Shown here: piece after piece, positions 51,127 through 60,651 of the stretch
How positions within the stretch are numbered: position 1 is the first letter of the stretch
Layout of the letters: every line of letters starts with the position of its first letter
NCBI RefSeq assembly: GCF_003574095.1
Contig: NZ_QWLA01000003.1
Coordinates: 1-64,000 of the forward strand
Direction of reading: 5' to 3'
Origin: Calidithermus roseus
GTDB taxonomy: Bacteria > Deinococcota > Deinococci > Deinococcales > Thermaceae
Length of the DNA: 64,000 bases
Notes under the pieces: generated by a model
Seen by the model: the letters and a program-made list of their open reading frames with translations, nothing else
Database searches by the model: none
Told to the model about the DNA's origin: nothing
Position numbers and translations under genes: made by a program

Positions 51127-52728
51127 TTGTTCACGTTCAACCTGATAACCCAGCCCTGGATTCCCGTGCGACAGGGAAACAAGTTGAAGCTTGTCAGCCT
51201 CGAGCAAGCCCTGCTCGAGGCCAGAGGCTTCACCCGCATCGAAGACCCCAGCCCGCTCGTGACCATGGCGCTGCACCGCTTGCTGCTGGCCGTACTGCAC
51301 CGAGCGCTGCAAGGCCCGGCAGATGCCTATGTGGCAGCAAAGTGGTTCAAAGACGGCTTCGATAACGACAAGATACGCGACTACCTGGCCAGACACCACG
51401 ACCGCTTCGACCTCTTTCACCCCGAGAAACCCTTCTACCAGGTACCCGACTTTACCCTCGAGCGCTCCAGTCGCTCCTGGACGGTGCTGGCCCCCGAACT
51501 CAACTCCGACAACAACAAGGTTCTCTTCGACCACACCGTCACCTCCAGGCCCCGCCCCCTGCACCCCGCCGAGGCCGCGCGCTTGCTGGTCGCCAACCAG
51601 ACCTTTGCCCTTTCTGCAGGCAAGAGCGTGCTCTGCCACACCGCCACTGCGCCCGTGGCAACGGCGGCGCTGGTCATCGTGCTGGGCGAGAATTTGCACC
51701 AGACGCTGTGTTTGAACCTGGTTAGCTACTCCGAAGGCGAGTACAAACGCGATTTGGCCACCTGGGAGCAGGAGCCGCTGCGGGTATCCGACCTGGAAAA
51801 TTGCGAGGCCGCCAGGGCCACTGCCAAGGGCATTGTCCACCGCTACACCTGGTTCTCGCGCGCGGTGCGCCTCGAGCCCGAAGAGAAAGACGGCCAGACG
51901 GACGATCCCCTGTTGGGACAGAGCGCTCACGCGCCTGTTCACCAGACGGTGGTGCGCTGGATCGCCTACGCCTCGGGGATTCGCTACGAGGAAGCCGCCA
52001 TACGCCCCGACCCGATGGTGGCCTTCCGCCCGGACCCCAAAGACCCTTCCAAGCCGCCACGCCAACTCGGCTTCAGCGAGGGCCGGGCGTTGTGGCGGGA
52101 CTTCGCCTCGCTGCTGCCCAGGCCAGGTTCCGCGCACAGCCTGGGGGTGGTGGATCACGCCCGCAACGTCTACAGGGCGCTGGGGACTCGGTTTAAAGGA
52201 CGGGGCATTCCGGTAATGGTCGCGGGCCAGGCCAACGACCAGGCCAAGATTGAGCTATGGCGGGGCGAGGTCTACCGTCTGCCCGAGGCCATCCTGAGCG
52301 ATAAGGACCTCTGGCGCTTTGTGGAGGAGAACCTGGAAAAAGCCGAAGAAATGGGAAGGGCCTTGAATGGGGCGGCTCGAGCCCTGGCTACGCAGCTCCT
52401 GACCCTGGGAGATCGGCAGCCCCATAAAGACGACGTGAGCAAGCTGGTCCAGAGTTTTCCTCACCAAGTCGCTTACTGGTCGGCGCTCGAGACCCAATTC
52501 GCCGCTTGGATTGAGCAACTGGGGTTGGATTTCGAGCAGCACCAGTCCCGCCTCGAGAAAGCCTGGCTCGAGACCCTCCGGCGGGAAGCCCTGCGGGCAT
52601 GGAGGTTCACGGTTTTGGCTGCCGGGGACGATGCCAGGGCCCTGCGGGCCATCCACAAGAGCGAAGGCATCCTGCTGGCCCACGTCTACGGCAAAGGGAA
52701 GGAGGAAGCGGGTGCAAAAGGAAATTAG
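51127..52728 (+). CDS. cas8e: Cascade large subunit Cas8e (Cse1/CasA)
   Basis: A 533-aa protein with the Cse1 opening FNLITQPWIPV, starting at TTG with AGGAGG upstream. A later segment, PEKPFYQVPDF, and a C-terminal helical bundle are typical. Cas8e reads the PAM and recruits Cas3. It overlaps cse2 by 17 bases. Confidence 0.95.
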   Translation: MFTFNLITQPWIPVRQGNKLKLVSLEQALLEARGFTRIEDPSPLVTMALHRLLLAVLHRALQGPADAYVAAKWFKDGFDNDKIRDYLARHHDRFDLFHPEKPFYQVPDFTLERSSRSWTVLAPELNSDNNKVLFDHTVTSRPRPLHPAEAARLLVANQTFALSAGKSVLCHTATAPVATAALVIVLGENLHQTLCLNLVSYSEGEYKRDLATWEQEPLRVSDLENCEAARATAKGIVHRYTWFSRAVRLEPEEKDGQTDDPLLGQSAHAPVHQTVVRWIAYASGIRYEEAAIRPDPMVAFRPDPKDPSKPPRQLGFSEGRALWRDFASLLPRPGSAHSLGVVDHARNVYRALGTRFKGRGIPVMVAGQANDQAKIELWRGEVYRLPEAILSDKDLWRFVEENLEKAEEMGRALNGAARALATQLLTLGDRQPHKDDVSKLVQSFPHQVAYWSALETQFAAWIEQLGLDFEQHQSRLEKAWLETLRREALRAWRFTVLAAGDDARALRAIHKSEGILLAHVYGKGKEEAGAKGN

Positions 52729-53344
52729 CAGAGAACAGGCTTTCGTGCGGCACCTGCGCCGTCGCAGCGAACCCGCCGATCTGGCGCGGATGCGCCGCGC
52801 TCTGGGCGATCCGGGCCAGGAAGTGATCCCGGTGGTCGAGAGGTTCTTGGCGCGCATCCAGGATGAACGCGAAGACCGTTGGGAGCGGCTGGTCTACTAC
52901 CTGGTGGCGGGGCTGTGGGCCACTACGGTGTCTTCATCGGAGCTGGAGCATTTCCGCCAGCAGACTGAGGAGGAGCCGGAGCCGACCCAAGCCGAGGAGA
53001 AGCCGGTGGACAATCCCCTGTCGGGACAGCCTGCGGCTGTGCACCAGGTGGAGGCGGGCTACCGCCGCACGCTGGGCCACGCCATCGCCCAGCTTTACCT
53101 GGCCCGTGACCAGCCCAAAAGCATCGAGCAGCGCTTCGTCACCTTGCTCGATGCCGACGAGGAGCAACTACCCTACCGGCTGCGCCAGATGATGCAACTG
53201 CTCAAGAGCGAAGATGGCATTCAGATCTACTGGTCGGAGCTTTTGCGCGACCTTTTGGCCTGGAATTACGAGGGTAAGCCCGTGCAACAAAAGTGGGCCC
53301 GGGCTTTTTACCGCACTGTGAGCAAAGAAGGAGGCGAAGAATGA
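52712..53344 (+). CDS. cse2: Cascade small subunit Cse2 (CasB)
   Basis: A 210-aa all-helical protein starting at GTG with AGGAGGAAGCG upstream. The openings FVRHLRRRSEPADLARMRRALG and the end QKWARAFYRTV fit Cse2. There is an acidic insertion (EEEPEPTQAEEKP). It makes the dimer along the Cascade belly that holds displaced DNA. It overlaps the following gene by four bases. Confidence 0.93.
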   Translation: MQKEISREQAFVRHLRRRSEPADLARMRRALGDPGQEVIPVVERFLARIQDEREDRWERLVYYLVAGLWATTVSSSELEHFRQQTEEEPEPTQAEEKPVDNPLSGQPAAVHQVEAGYRRTLGHAIAQLYLARDQPKSIEQRFVTLLDADEEQLPYRLRQMMQLLKSEDGIQIYWSELLRDLLAWNYEGKPVQQKWARAFYRTVSKEGGEE

Positions 53345-53880
53345 GCAACGAAACCAAACCCCAAGAAAAGCTGTCCTCGAGCCCTTGGCACGCCAGGAAG
53401 CTGCCCTTTGCTTTATTGGCCGGATTGCTGCTGCTGGTGGCCTACGCCTGGTTTTCGCCGTACCTGACGTTTGTGGGCATCCAGCGGGCCATCCAGAGCA
53501 ACGACCCCTCGCGCCTCGAGCGCTACGTGGACTTCCCCCGCGTGCGAGAGAGTCTCAAAGCCGACCTTAACCGCACCTTGATGGAGCAAGCCAAACAAGA
53601 CGAGTCCGGGTATGGTGCGTTAGGGCTTCTGTTTGCAGCTTCATTGGTGGAGCCATTGGTCAACGCGCTGATCACCCCCCAGGGTCTGGCCAGCATTGGC
53701 ACCGGTGAAGACCCCCAATATGGCAACCTCGAGGCGGTCAGGGACTGGCGGCTCAAGCGACAAGGTTTGTCCCAAGTTCTTCTTCATCACAAGGATAACC
53801 CTAATGAAGGCATTGTGATGGAAAGACAGGGTCTCGGCTGGAAGGTTGTACGGCTACAGATTCAGAACCTTCAAAAGTAG
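53341..53880 (+). CDS. DUF2939-type membrane protein inserted in the cas operon
   Basis: A 179-aa protein with a cytoplasmic N terminus of 22 residues, one transmembrane helix ([18 protein letters not shown]) and a soluble part containing [36 protein letters not shown], the DUF2939 pattern. It begins with ATGA overlap to cse2 and ends seven bases before the cas7e ATG, so it is fully embedded in the operon. Membrane proteins are not part of Cascade. Its function here is unknown; it could anchor or control Cascade, or be an accessory gene for abortive infection. Confidence 0.82.
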   Translation: MSNETKPQEKLSSSPWHARKLPFALLAGLLLLVAYAWFSPYLTFVGIQRAIQSNDPSRLERYVDFPRVRESLKADLNRTLMEQAKQDESGYGALGLLFAASLVEPLVNALITPQGLASIGTGEDPQYGNLEAVRDWRLKRQGLSQVLLHHKDNPNEGIVMERQGLGWKVVRLQIQNLQK

Positions 53881-53887
53881 GAGCCAT

Positions 53888-55090
53888 ATGAAGCATCTTC
53901 TCGAGATTCACATCCTGCAAAACTTCGCCCCCTCCAACCTCAACCGCGACGACACCGGCAGCCCCAAAGACGCCTTCTTTGGCGGTTACCGGCGTGGACG
54001 CATCAGCAGCCAGTGTCTCAAGCGGGCCGCGCGGGAATACGTACGCGATCACCCCAACGGCCTGCCTCATGAGGCGATGGCTTTGCGCACCAAGCGACTG
54101 GTGCAAGCATTGGTAGAACAACTTAAGGCCAAGGGCCGGGGTGAGGAGGAGGCTCGGCAGAAGGTAGAGCAAGCCCTGGGTGGGATGGGCCTGAAGGTAG
54201 ATGCAGAGGGCAAAACCCAGTACCTGTTGTTTTTGGGCAAGCAAGAGGTGGCCAAAATTGCCGACCTCATTGACCGGCACTGGGACGGCCTGGTGGCAGC
54301 CCAAGCCGAGGAAGAGGGGGGCAAAAAGAAAGCCAAGGACGCTAAGAAAGCTGCCAGGGAAGCCGTCCCTGACGAGATCAAAAAAGCCTTGGGCAGCGTG
54401 CTGGATGGGGGTAAGGCCCTCGATGTCGCGCTCTTTGGCCGCATGTTGGCCGATTTGCCCGAGAAGAACCAGGACGCGGCCTGTCAGGTGGCCCATGCCA
54501 TCTCTACCAATGTCGTGGAACGCGAATTCGACTTCTACACCGCCGTAGACGACCTCAAACCCGACGACAACTCGGGGGCGGACATGCTCGGGACGGTGGA
54601 GTTCAACTCGGCCTGCTTCTATCGCTACGCGGCCATAGACCTCGAGAAGCTCAGGACGAACCTCGGAGGCGACAGCGAACTGATGTTGAAGGGCCTCGAG
54701 GCTTTCCTCAGGGCCATCGTCAAGGCCAAGCCCAGCGGCAAGCAGAACTCTTTTGCCGCCCACAACGACCCTGAGTACGTCGTTTTCACGGTGCGTCAGG
54801 ATGCCGACCCGCGCAACCTGGCCAATGCCTTCGAGAAGCCGGTGCGCCCCAGCCAGGGGTTGCGCCTTACCGAGGCTTCGGCGGTGAAGTTCGAGCAAAA
54901 GTGGCGCTGGCTCGAGGTCGCTTACGGCGAGGCCGGTAAGACCTTCCGCCTCAACGCCCCAGAGATAGACGAGGCCGATTTTCGCCGCAACGATAAAGAC
55001 GAGAACAAGCGCGTGGGCGAGCCGGTGGAGAGCCTCCGGGAGCTGATTGAAAAAACCCTCGAGGCCGTGCGCCAGCAGATGGGGGTTTGA
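53888..55090 (+). CDS. cas7e: Cascade backbone subunit Cas7e (Cse4/CasC)
   Basis: A 400-aa RRM-type protein; [50 protein letters not shown] is the strongly conserved Cas7e start. Six copies would coat the crRNA spacer. A charged, Lys/Ala-rich segment ([17 protein letters not shown]) interrupts the middle. AGGAG stands four bases from the ATG. The next gene follows its stop with no gap. Confidence 0.96.
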   Translation: MKHLLEIHILQNFAPSNLNRDDTGSPKDAFFGGYRRGRISSQCLKRAAREYVRDHPNGLPHEAMALRTKRLVQALVEQLKAKGRGEEEARQKVEQALGGMGLKVDAEGKTQYLLFLGKQEVAKIADLIDRHWDGLVAAQAEEEGGKKKAKDAKKAAREAVPDEIKKALGSVLDGGKALDVALFGRMLADLPEKNQDAACQVAHAISTNVVEREFDFYTAVDDLKPDDNSGADMLGTVEFNSACFYRYAAIDLEKLRTNLGGDSELMLKGLEAFLRAIVKAKPSGKQNSFAAHNDPEYVVFTVRQDADPRNLANAFEKPVRPSQGLRLTEASAVKFEQKWRWLEVAYGEAGKTFRLNAPEIDEADFRRNDKDENKRVGEPVESLRELIEKTLEAVRQQMGV

Positions 55091-55780
55091 ATGCCCACGC
55101 TGCTCTTGCGACTGGCCGGCCCCATGCAGTCCTGGGGCACCCGGAGCCGCTTCGATGAGCGGGACACCGATCTTCTGCCCTCCAAAAGCGGGGTGATCGG
55201 CCTGCTGTGCGCCGCGATGGGCGTAGACCGTGAGGAGCGAGAGACGGTGCTGCAACTGGCCGATTTGCTCATGGGTGTGCGGGTGGATCAGCCGGGAGTG
55301 CTGCGTTACGACTACCAGACCGCCCAGAACGTAATCGCCGCCGATGAGTCCAAGGTGCACCCCACCACCGTCTCGAGGCGCTACTACTTGGCCGATGCGG
55401 TCTTCCTCGTGGGGCTAGAAGGAGAGGATTGGGGGCTGCTCGAGCGCGCTCACCGGGCGCTCAAAAATCCGGTCTGGCCGCTCTTCCTCGGAAGAAAAGG
55501 CTACGTGCCGAGCCCTGGCGTGTTCTTGCCCGATGGCTTGCGGGATGAGCCTTTGCGAGAAGCTTTGAAGTACGAATTCCTCGGGCGCGAGTGGCCCAAA
55601 GACGAAAATGGCCTCGAGTCGGCCAGACTGCCCGTGATGCTGGAGAACCGGGACTCGAGCGAAGGCTCACTGCGCATGGATCAGCCGCTGGGCTCATTTG
55701 CCGAGCGCCGCTTTGGGGCCCGCTTCGTGATTCCGGATTTTGTGGAGGTGGAGCGTGTACCTAAGCCGGCTCCAGCTTGA
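55091..55780 (+). CDS. cas5e: Cascade subunit Cas5e (CasD)
   Basis: A 229-aa protein with LLLRLAGPMQSWGTRSRFDERDTDLLPSKSGVIGLL, the Cas5 signature with its Gly-rich loop. Cas5e binds the 5' handle of the crRNA. It overlaps cas6e by 26 bases. Confidence 0.96.
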   Translation: MPTLLLRLAGPMQSWGTRSRFDERDTDLLPSKSGVIGLLCAAMGVDREERETVLQLADLLMGVRVDQPGVLRYDYQTAQNVIAADESKVHPTTVSRRYYLADAVFLVGLEGEDWGLLERAHRALKNPVWPLFLGRKGYVPSPGVFLPDGLRDEPLREALKYEFLGREWPKDENGLESARLPVMLENRDSSEGSLRMDQPLGSFAERRFGARFVIPDFVEVERVPKPAPA

Positions 55781-56381
55781 CCCCCGCCACAAGCAAGCCC
55801 GCACCGACCTCGCCAACCCCTACGAACTCCACGCCACCCTCTGTCACGCTTTTGCCGAAGCCAACCAAACCCCACCGCGCTTTCTATGGCGGGCCGAAGA
55901 GGGAAAAATCCCGACGGTGTTGGTACAGAGCGTTGAAATGCCGAACTGGGAAAAACTGACGCAGCGTTTCCCCGGCTACTTCGCCCAAAGGCCAGAGTCC
56001 AAGCCGATTCCCCTCGAGCACCTCCAGCCCGGCCAAGTGCTGCGTTTCCGTCTGCGGGCCAATCCCACCGTCACCCGCAAGGACCCCCACAACCCCGAAA
56101 AGCGCAAGCGCCACGGCCTCAAGGACGTCGAAGCGCAGCTCGAGTGGCTCTCGCGCCAGGGCAGGAAGGGCGGCTTCGCCGTGCTGGGTGCGATGGTCGC
56201 CCAGAGCGAGCGGGTGAGGATGTTCAAGCACACCGGAGGTAGCCCCATCGTGCTTCAGTCCGTACTCTACGAGGGCCACCTCAGGATCACCGACCTCGAG
56301 GCTTTCAAAAACACCCTCACCGGCGGCCTGGGCCACGCAAAAGCTCTTGGTTTCGGCCTCTTGTCCGTCGCCAGGGGGTGA
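55755..56381 (+). CDS. cas6e: CRISPR RNA endonuclease Cas6e (CasE)
   Basis: A 208-aa protein. I chose the GTG at 55755 (GGAGGTGGAGC upstream), which gives the conserved opening YLSRLQLDPRHKQARTDLANPYELHATL. The His of ELHATL is the expected catalytic residue, and GGLGHAKALGFGLLSV is the Gly-rich loop near the C terminus. Cas6e cuts at the 3' base of the repeat hairpin. Repeat-like hairpins inside the next two genes might be targets. Confidence 0.95.
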   Translation: MYLSRLQLDPRHKQARTDLANPYELHATLCHAFAEANQTPPRFLWRAEEGKIPTVLVQSVEMPNWEKLTQRFPGYFAQRPESKPIPLEHLQPGQVLRFRLRANPTVTRKDPHNPEKRKRHGLKDVEAQLEWLSRQGRKGGFAVLGAMVAQSERVRMFKHTGGSPIVLQSVLYEGHLRITDLEAFKNTLTGGLGHAKALGFGLLSVARG

Positions 56382-57397
56382 ACGTGGCTGAATTTGCTGA
56401 TAGTATCGAGCATATTCCCCGCAAGCGTGGGGATGGACCCTACGAGACCCGCAACCTCCAGGAGCTGCCCAAGTTCCGCGACGGGCTTTCGTACATCTAC
56501 CTCGAGCATGGCCGCATCGAGCAGCAAGACCAGGCTGTGGCCTACTACGGCCCCGACGGGGCGGTGATGATCCCCGCCGCCGCTTTGGGGGTGCTGCTGC
56601 TGGGTCCTGGGACCGTCGTCACCCACGCGGCCATGCGGCAACTCGCCAACAACGGCTGCTCGGTGTTCTGGGTGGGTGAGGAGATGGTGCGTTTCTACGC
56701 CAGCGGGATGGGGGAGACCCGCTCCAGCGCCAACCTGATGCGCCAGGCCCAGGCCTGGGCCGACCCCCAGGCCCACCTCGAGGTGGTCAAGCGGCTCTAC
56801 CGACTGCGCTTTCCCGAGCCCCTCTCGCCCGAACTCTCCCTCGAGCAGATCCGGGGCCTCGAGGGGGTGCGGGTGCGCGAGACCTACGCCCGCTGGAGCC
56901 GCGAGACCGGTGTGGAGTGGAAGGGCCGCAACTACAACCGGGGAAACTGGGCCGCAGCCGACCCCATCAACCGTGCCCTCTCGGCGGGGGCCGCCTGTCT
57001 GTACGGAATTGCCCACGCCGCCATCGTCTCGGCGGGGTACAGCCCGGCCCTCGGGTTCATCCACACCGGCAAGCAACTCTCCTTCGTCTACGACGTAGCC
57101 GATGTCTACAAGGCCGAAACCCTCGTCCCCGTGGCTTTCAAGGTGGTCGCGGAATCTGAGGTGGGGGTCGAGCGCAGGGTGCGCCATGCCTTGCGCGAGC
57201 GGTTGCGCGAGGTGCGACTGCTCGAGCGCATCGTCTCCGACCTGCACAGCCTTTTCGACGCCATCGACGTCCCCGACCCCTACGCCGCCGACCCTGCGGC
57301 TCCGGGCGAACTGTGGGATCCCGAGGGCCCGGTTCCCGGAGGGGTAGCCTATGGTAGTGATCGTCCTGGAGAAGGTGCCCAAGACCCTAAGGGGTGA
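56378..57397 (+). CDS. cas1e: Type I-E integrase Cas1e
   Basis: A 339-aa protein starting at GTG, overlapping the cas6e stop by four bases. The core fits Cas1e: RDGLSYIYLEHGRIEQQDQ, GTVVTHAAMRQLANNGCSVFWVGEE, and the catalytic segment around RGLEGVRVRETYARWS and GFIHTGKQLSFVYDVADVYKAE (Glu, His, Asp). The first 26 residues (SIEHIPRKRGDGPYE) look like an extension relative to the Thermus protein as I recall it; that segment is encoded by a CRISPR-repeat-like hairpin. Its 3' end overlaps cas2e by 47 bases. Confidence 0.95.
   Translation: MNVAEFADSIEHIPRKRGDGPYETRNLQELPKFRDGLSYIYLEHGRIEQQDQAVAYYGPDGAVMIPAAALGVLLLGPGTVVTHAAMRQLANNGCSVFWVGEEMVRFYASGMGETRSSANLMRQAQAWADPQAHLEVVKRLYRLRFPEPLSPELSLEQIRGLEGVRVRETYARWSRETGVEWKGRNYNRGNWAAADPINRALSAGAACLYGIAHAAIVSAGYSPALGFIHTGKQLSFVYDVADVYKAETLVPVAFKVVAESEVGVERRVRHALRERLREVRLLERIVSDLHSLFDAIDVPDPYAADPAAPGELWDPEGPVPGGVAYGSDRPGEGAQDPKG
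56412..56440 (+). repeat. CRISPR-repeat-like hairpin within the 5' end of cas1e
   Basis: Aligned without gaps to the array-2 repeat, 21 of 29 bases match. It has TTCCCCGC and GGGGATG. The six stem pairs of the repeat hairpin are all kept, one as a G-T wobble, and only the loop differs (AAGC for GCAC). It is translated as part of Cas1e. It may be a Cas6e processing site in the cas mRNA or a relic of a repeat. Confidence 0.6.
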
Positions 57398-57743
57398 GCT
57401 TTCGCGCTGGATGCTCGAGGTGAGCACCGGCGTATTCGTGGGGAGCGTTTCGGCCATCGTGCGCGATCTCCTGTGGGAAAAGTGCATCGCCAAGAAGACC
57501 GCCGGTCGCTGCTGCCAGCTCTACCGCACCAACAACGAGCAGGGTTTTGCCATCCGCACCCACGGCGACACCACCCGCACCCTCGTAGACCTGGACGGCT
57601 TGACTCTGGTGGCCGTTCAGAACGCCGAATGGGAGCGCTTGCACAAAAAGCGCGCTTCCCGCACCCGTGGGGATAAACCGCCAGAGGAGAATCTTGACAA
57701 TCGGACTCGGGATTCAGACACTTCCGAGGGGTCAGTCGGCTAG
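57351..57743 (+). CDS. cas2e: Type I-E Cas2e with C-terminal extension
   Basis: A 130-aa protein: MVVIVLEKVPKTLRGELSRWMLEVSTGVFVGSVSAIVRDLLWE is the Cas2e core, ending about residue 98 at DLDGLTLVAV. E. coli Cas2e is 94 aa. The extra 30 residues (HKKRASRTRGDKPPEEN...) are charged and contain TRGDKP, close to the TRGDEP peptide that the CRISPR repeat encodes in one frame, because a repeat-like sequence lies there. The gene ends 20 bases before the first repeat of array 2, so the array leader overlaps its 3' end. Confidence 0.93.
   Translation: MVVIVLEKVPKTLRGELSRWMLEVSTGVFVGSVSAIVRDLLWEKCIAKKTAGRCCQLYRTNNEQGFAIRTHGDTTRTLVDLDGLTLVAVQNAEWERLHKKRASRTRGDKPPEENLDNRTRDSDTSEGSVG
57652..57680 (+). 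repeat. CRISPR-repeat-like hairpin within the 3' end of cas2e
   Basis: 22 of 29 bases match the array-2 repeat without gaps, and the last twelve are GGGGATAAACCG against GGGGATGAACCG. All six stem positions still pair, two as wobbles. It lies 84 bases before the first true repeat. With the copy in cas1e it brackets the cas1e-cas2e coding region. Confidence 0.6.
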
Positions 57744-57763
57744 TTTTGCCGTTAGAATCAAGT

Positions 57764-60042
57764 GTGTTCCCCGCGCACGCGGGGATGAACCGGGCTGGTC
57801 GCATTCCCCTTAATTCGGGAATAAGTGTTCCCCGCGCACGCGGGGATGAACCGTGTGCGAGCCACAAAAGGAGGGAGAACCAATGGTGTTCCCCGCGCAC
57901 GCGGGGATGAACCGTCCGGGCGGCGGGTGGGGGGGGGTGACCACTTGTGTTCCCCGCGCACGCGGGGATGAACCGGCTTTTGGGGAATTGCTGATCAATA
58001 TCCTCGAGTGTTCCCCGCGCACGCGGGGATGAACCGATGTGGATGCTCTCGAAATATTGTCGCAGCCAGTGTTCCCCGCGCACGCGGGGATGAACCGTCG
58101 AACTAGTGGGGCCTCCAGCTCGAGCAGCGTGTTCCCCGCGCACGCGGGGATGAACCGGCTACCGGCCACCAAGGCATCGGGGGCCTGCAGTGTTCCCCGC
58201 GCACGCGGGGATGAACCGCCCTCCGGGCGTAGCATCCCCGCAACCTTCTCGTGTTCCCCGCGCACGCGGGGATGAACCGGGGGACTGTACCTCACGGATT
58301 ATCCCAGAGTCGTGTTCCCCGCGCACGCGGGGATGAACCGAGGGGGCGGTGTACGTGGTCTCGAGCCTGGTGTGTTCCCCGCGCACGCGGGGATGAACCG
58401 ATCACCATGCGGGGCGGGGCAATGCTGCGAGGTGTTCCCCGCGCACGCGGGGATGAACCGTTCGCGAAGAACAACCTCCCCCAGAGCGTTCGTGTTCCCC
58501 GCGCACGCGGGGATGAACCGGGCACGGGCTGGCCTCAAACCCTGCCCCCGAGCGTGTTCCCCGCGCACGCGGGGATGAACCGACCCAGGCGGCGGCGGGC
58601 AACAGCGGCACCCCCGTGTTCCCCGCGCACGCGGGGATGAACCGCTGCCCTCCGATCTACTGGCCTCCGGGGCCTGTGTTCCCCGCGCACGCGGGGATGA
58701 ACCGGTGCGGGCCGGGCGGGGGCGGCCCCTTATCCCGTGTTCCCCGCGCACGCGGGGATGAACCGCGTGCCCACAGGCCGTTATCATTCGAGCCGCTGTG
58801 TTCCCCGCGCACGCGGGGATGAACCGTACCGCGGCCAGAGTGGCATGGGGCTCGACTGTGTTCCCCGCGCACGCGGGGATGAACCGCCTGCGCGTGCACT
58901 GGAGTCGGGTGCTTCACGTGTTCCCCGCGCACGCGGGGATGAACCGAGCAGGTAGCCACCGTCCTCGAGCAGCAGCGCGTGTTCCCCGCGCACGCGGGGA
59001 TGAACCTCCTCCGGCTGCAGCACCGGCTTGTAGCCGAGCGTGTTCCCCGCGCACGCGGGGATGAACCGTCGCTGTTGGCCGCCGGTCGGCGCTCGAGCGG
59101 TGTTCCCCGCGCACGCGGGGATGAACCGTCGCCGAAAAGCTGCAGGACCCCGCGGGGGAGTGTTCCCCGCGCACGCGGGGATGAACCGACAGGCACGGCG
59201 GCGGCGACCCGAGCGGCGGGGTGTTCCCCGCGCACGCGGGGATGAACCGGAAGAGGCTTTGACGGCCATTCTGTCCGACAGTGTTCCCCGCGCACGCGGG
59301 GATGAACCGCCTGGGCGGTGCCGGGGCGGGGGAGCCCCCCAGTGTTCCCCGCGCACGCGGGGATGAACCGGCGCAAGCCAAGCGGGCGGTGGTGGCCTCG
59401 CCGTGTTCCCCGCGCACGCGGGGATGAACCGCGGGGCGGCAGCATGTACATGGGGCGCACCGAGTGTTCCCCGCGCACGCGGGGATGAACCGACGGCAGC
59501 GAACTCGACCTGGCCCGGGTACGCGTGTTCCCCGCGCACGCGGGGATGAACCGGCGGCGCGGGTGTGGATGGTTGGGGTCTGGAAGTGTTCCCCGCGCAC
59601 GCGGGGATGAACCGCCAGGCGGGCGCTCAGGCCGAACTCGGCGCGGCGTGTTCCCCGCGCACGCGGGGATGAACCACAGCGGGCGGGAGCGGCACCGCTC
59701 CCGCCTTCGTGTTCCCCGCGCACGCGGGGATGAACCGGGGAGACAAGCGGGGGCGGTGGGCTGCGTGGTGTGTTCCCCGCGCACGCGGGGATGAACCGGA
59801 TTGCTGCCCTTGCCGGGCTTCCTGGAGGATGTGTTCCCCGCGCACGCGGGGATGAACCCCCCGCGATCTGACAGTTCGTTTCGACAGCTACGTGTTCCCC
59901 GCGCACGCGGGGATGAACCGTGTTGTTCTTCGCCACGTTCAACCCGGTCTTCGTGTTCCCCGCGCACGCGGGGATGAACCGACAAGCGGGATGACCGCTG
60001 GAACTACTTCGAGGTGTTCCCCGCGCACGCGGGGATGAACCT
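57764..60042 (+). CRISPR. CRISPR array 2, 38 repeats of 29 bp (type I-E)
   Basis: Repeats begin GTGTTCCCCGCG and end GGGGATGAACCG, with a hairpin of CCCCGC/GCGGGG. I count 38 repeats, first at 57764, last at 60014-60042, spaced by about 60-62 bases, so 37 spacers of 31-33 bases. Most repeats are identical; those at 58979, 59648, 59831 and 60014 differ in the final base (T, A, C, T). The array follows cas2e in the same direction, as in other type I-E loci. The last repeat directly joins a broken prophage gene. I checked starts by hand; a miscount by one is possible. Confidence 0.97.
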
Positions 60043-60460
60043 CCATGCGCTTGGTGGCCGGGATGTTGGTCAGGGCCAGATTGATCAGTTCGACAATCCA
60101 GCCTTCCTCATTGGCGTAAAAGGCCGGGCTGAAGTAGCGATATTCCCTGGCTTGCAGCAGTTCCCGGGCCCGCTGGGTCCACTCCACCCGCACCGCCCAC
60201 AGCCCGTCCTCGCGCAGCTCGAGGTCGAACCAGCCCGCCGCCGGCACCGGGCCGTTGGCCACCGGGTCCAGGGCCTGATGTTCATAGTCAATCGAAAGGC
60301 GGTTGCCGTACTCCTGCCAGGCCGCCATCACCCGTTGGCCGGCTTCCGGGTTGAAGAGGAAGAGGCCCTTGGTGGTCTCTATCGACCCGAAGGGAAAGAT
60401 GCGAAACTCCCCAGGAGGGCCCTGGGGAAGCTCGAGGGTCAGCTTGTGGGGTTGGCGCAT
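60043..60460 (-). pseudogene. Mu-like gpI protease/scaffold, 3' end lost at the CRISPR array
   Basis: 139 codons remain. The start ATG (60460) and the N-terminal protease portion are intact: FRIFPFGSIETTKGLFLFNPEAG, LSIDYEHQAL, AAGWFDLELREDGLWAVRVEWT and YFSPAFYANEEGWIVELINLALTNIPATKRME, which match the Mu gpI family. The frame then runs straight into repeat DNA at 60042, so the scaffold part is missing. In Mu-like phages gpI follows the MuF gene, as here on the minus strand. Confidence 0.8.
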
Positions 60461-60477
60461 GTGTTCTCCATCCCAAA

Positions 60478-60503
60478 CGAAAAACCCCCACCGGAGTGGA
60501 GGT
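60478..60503 (-). terminator. Terminator upstream of the gpI fragment
   Basis: On the minus strand CCTCCAC and GTGGGGG pair (one wobble) around TCCG and are followed by TTTTT. It lies between the MuF-nuclease fragment and gpI and would end transcription of the former. Confidence 0.65.
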
Positions 60504-60651
60504 GCAGTTTGGCTAGATTAGCGTTATGTTAGCACAAAGCGGAGCAGAGTCCAAGGGGGCATGGTATACTCATCTTGAAACCCACCAAGGTGGGCCCGGG
60601 TTCCCAATACCTCGGTGCAGGACGCAGCGCCTTCCGGGAGGCGGCTGCCAG

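Noticed and set aside
57349-60153. Long open frames across array 2 with repeated peptides such as VHPRVRGEH and PRARGDEP
   Set aside because: The 29-base repeat lacks stop codons in several frames, so these are artefacts of the array.
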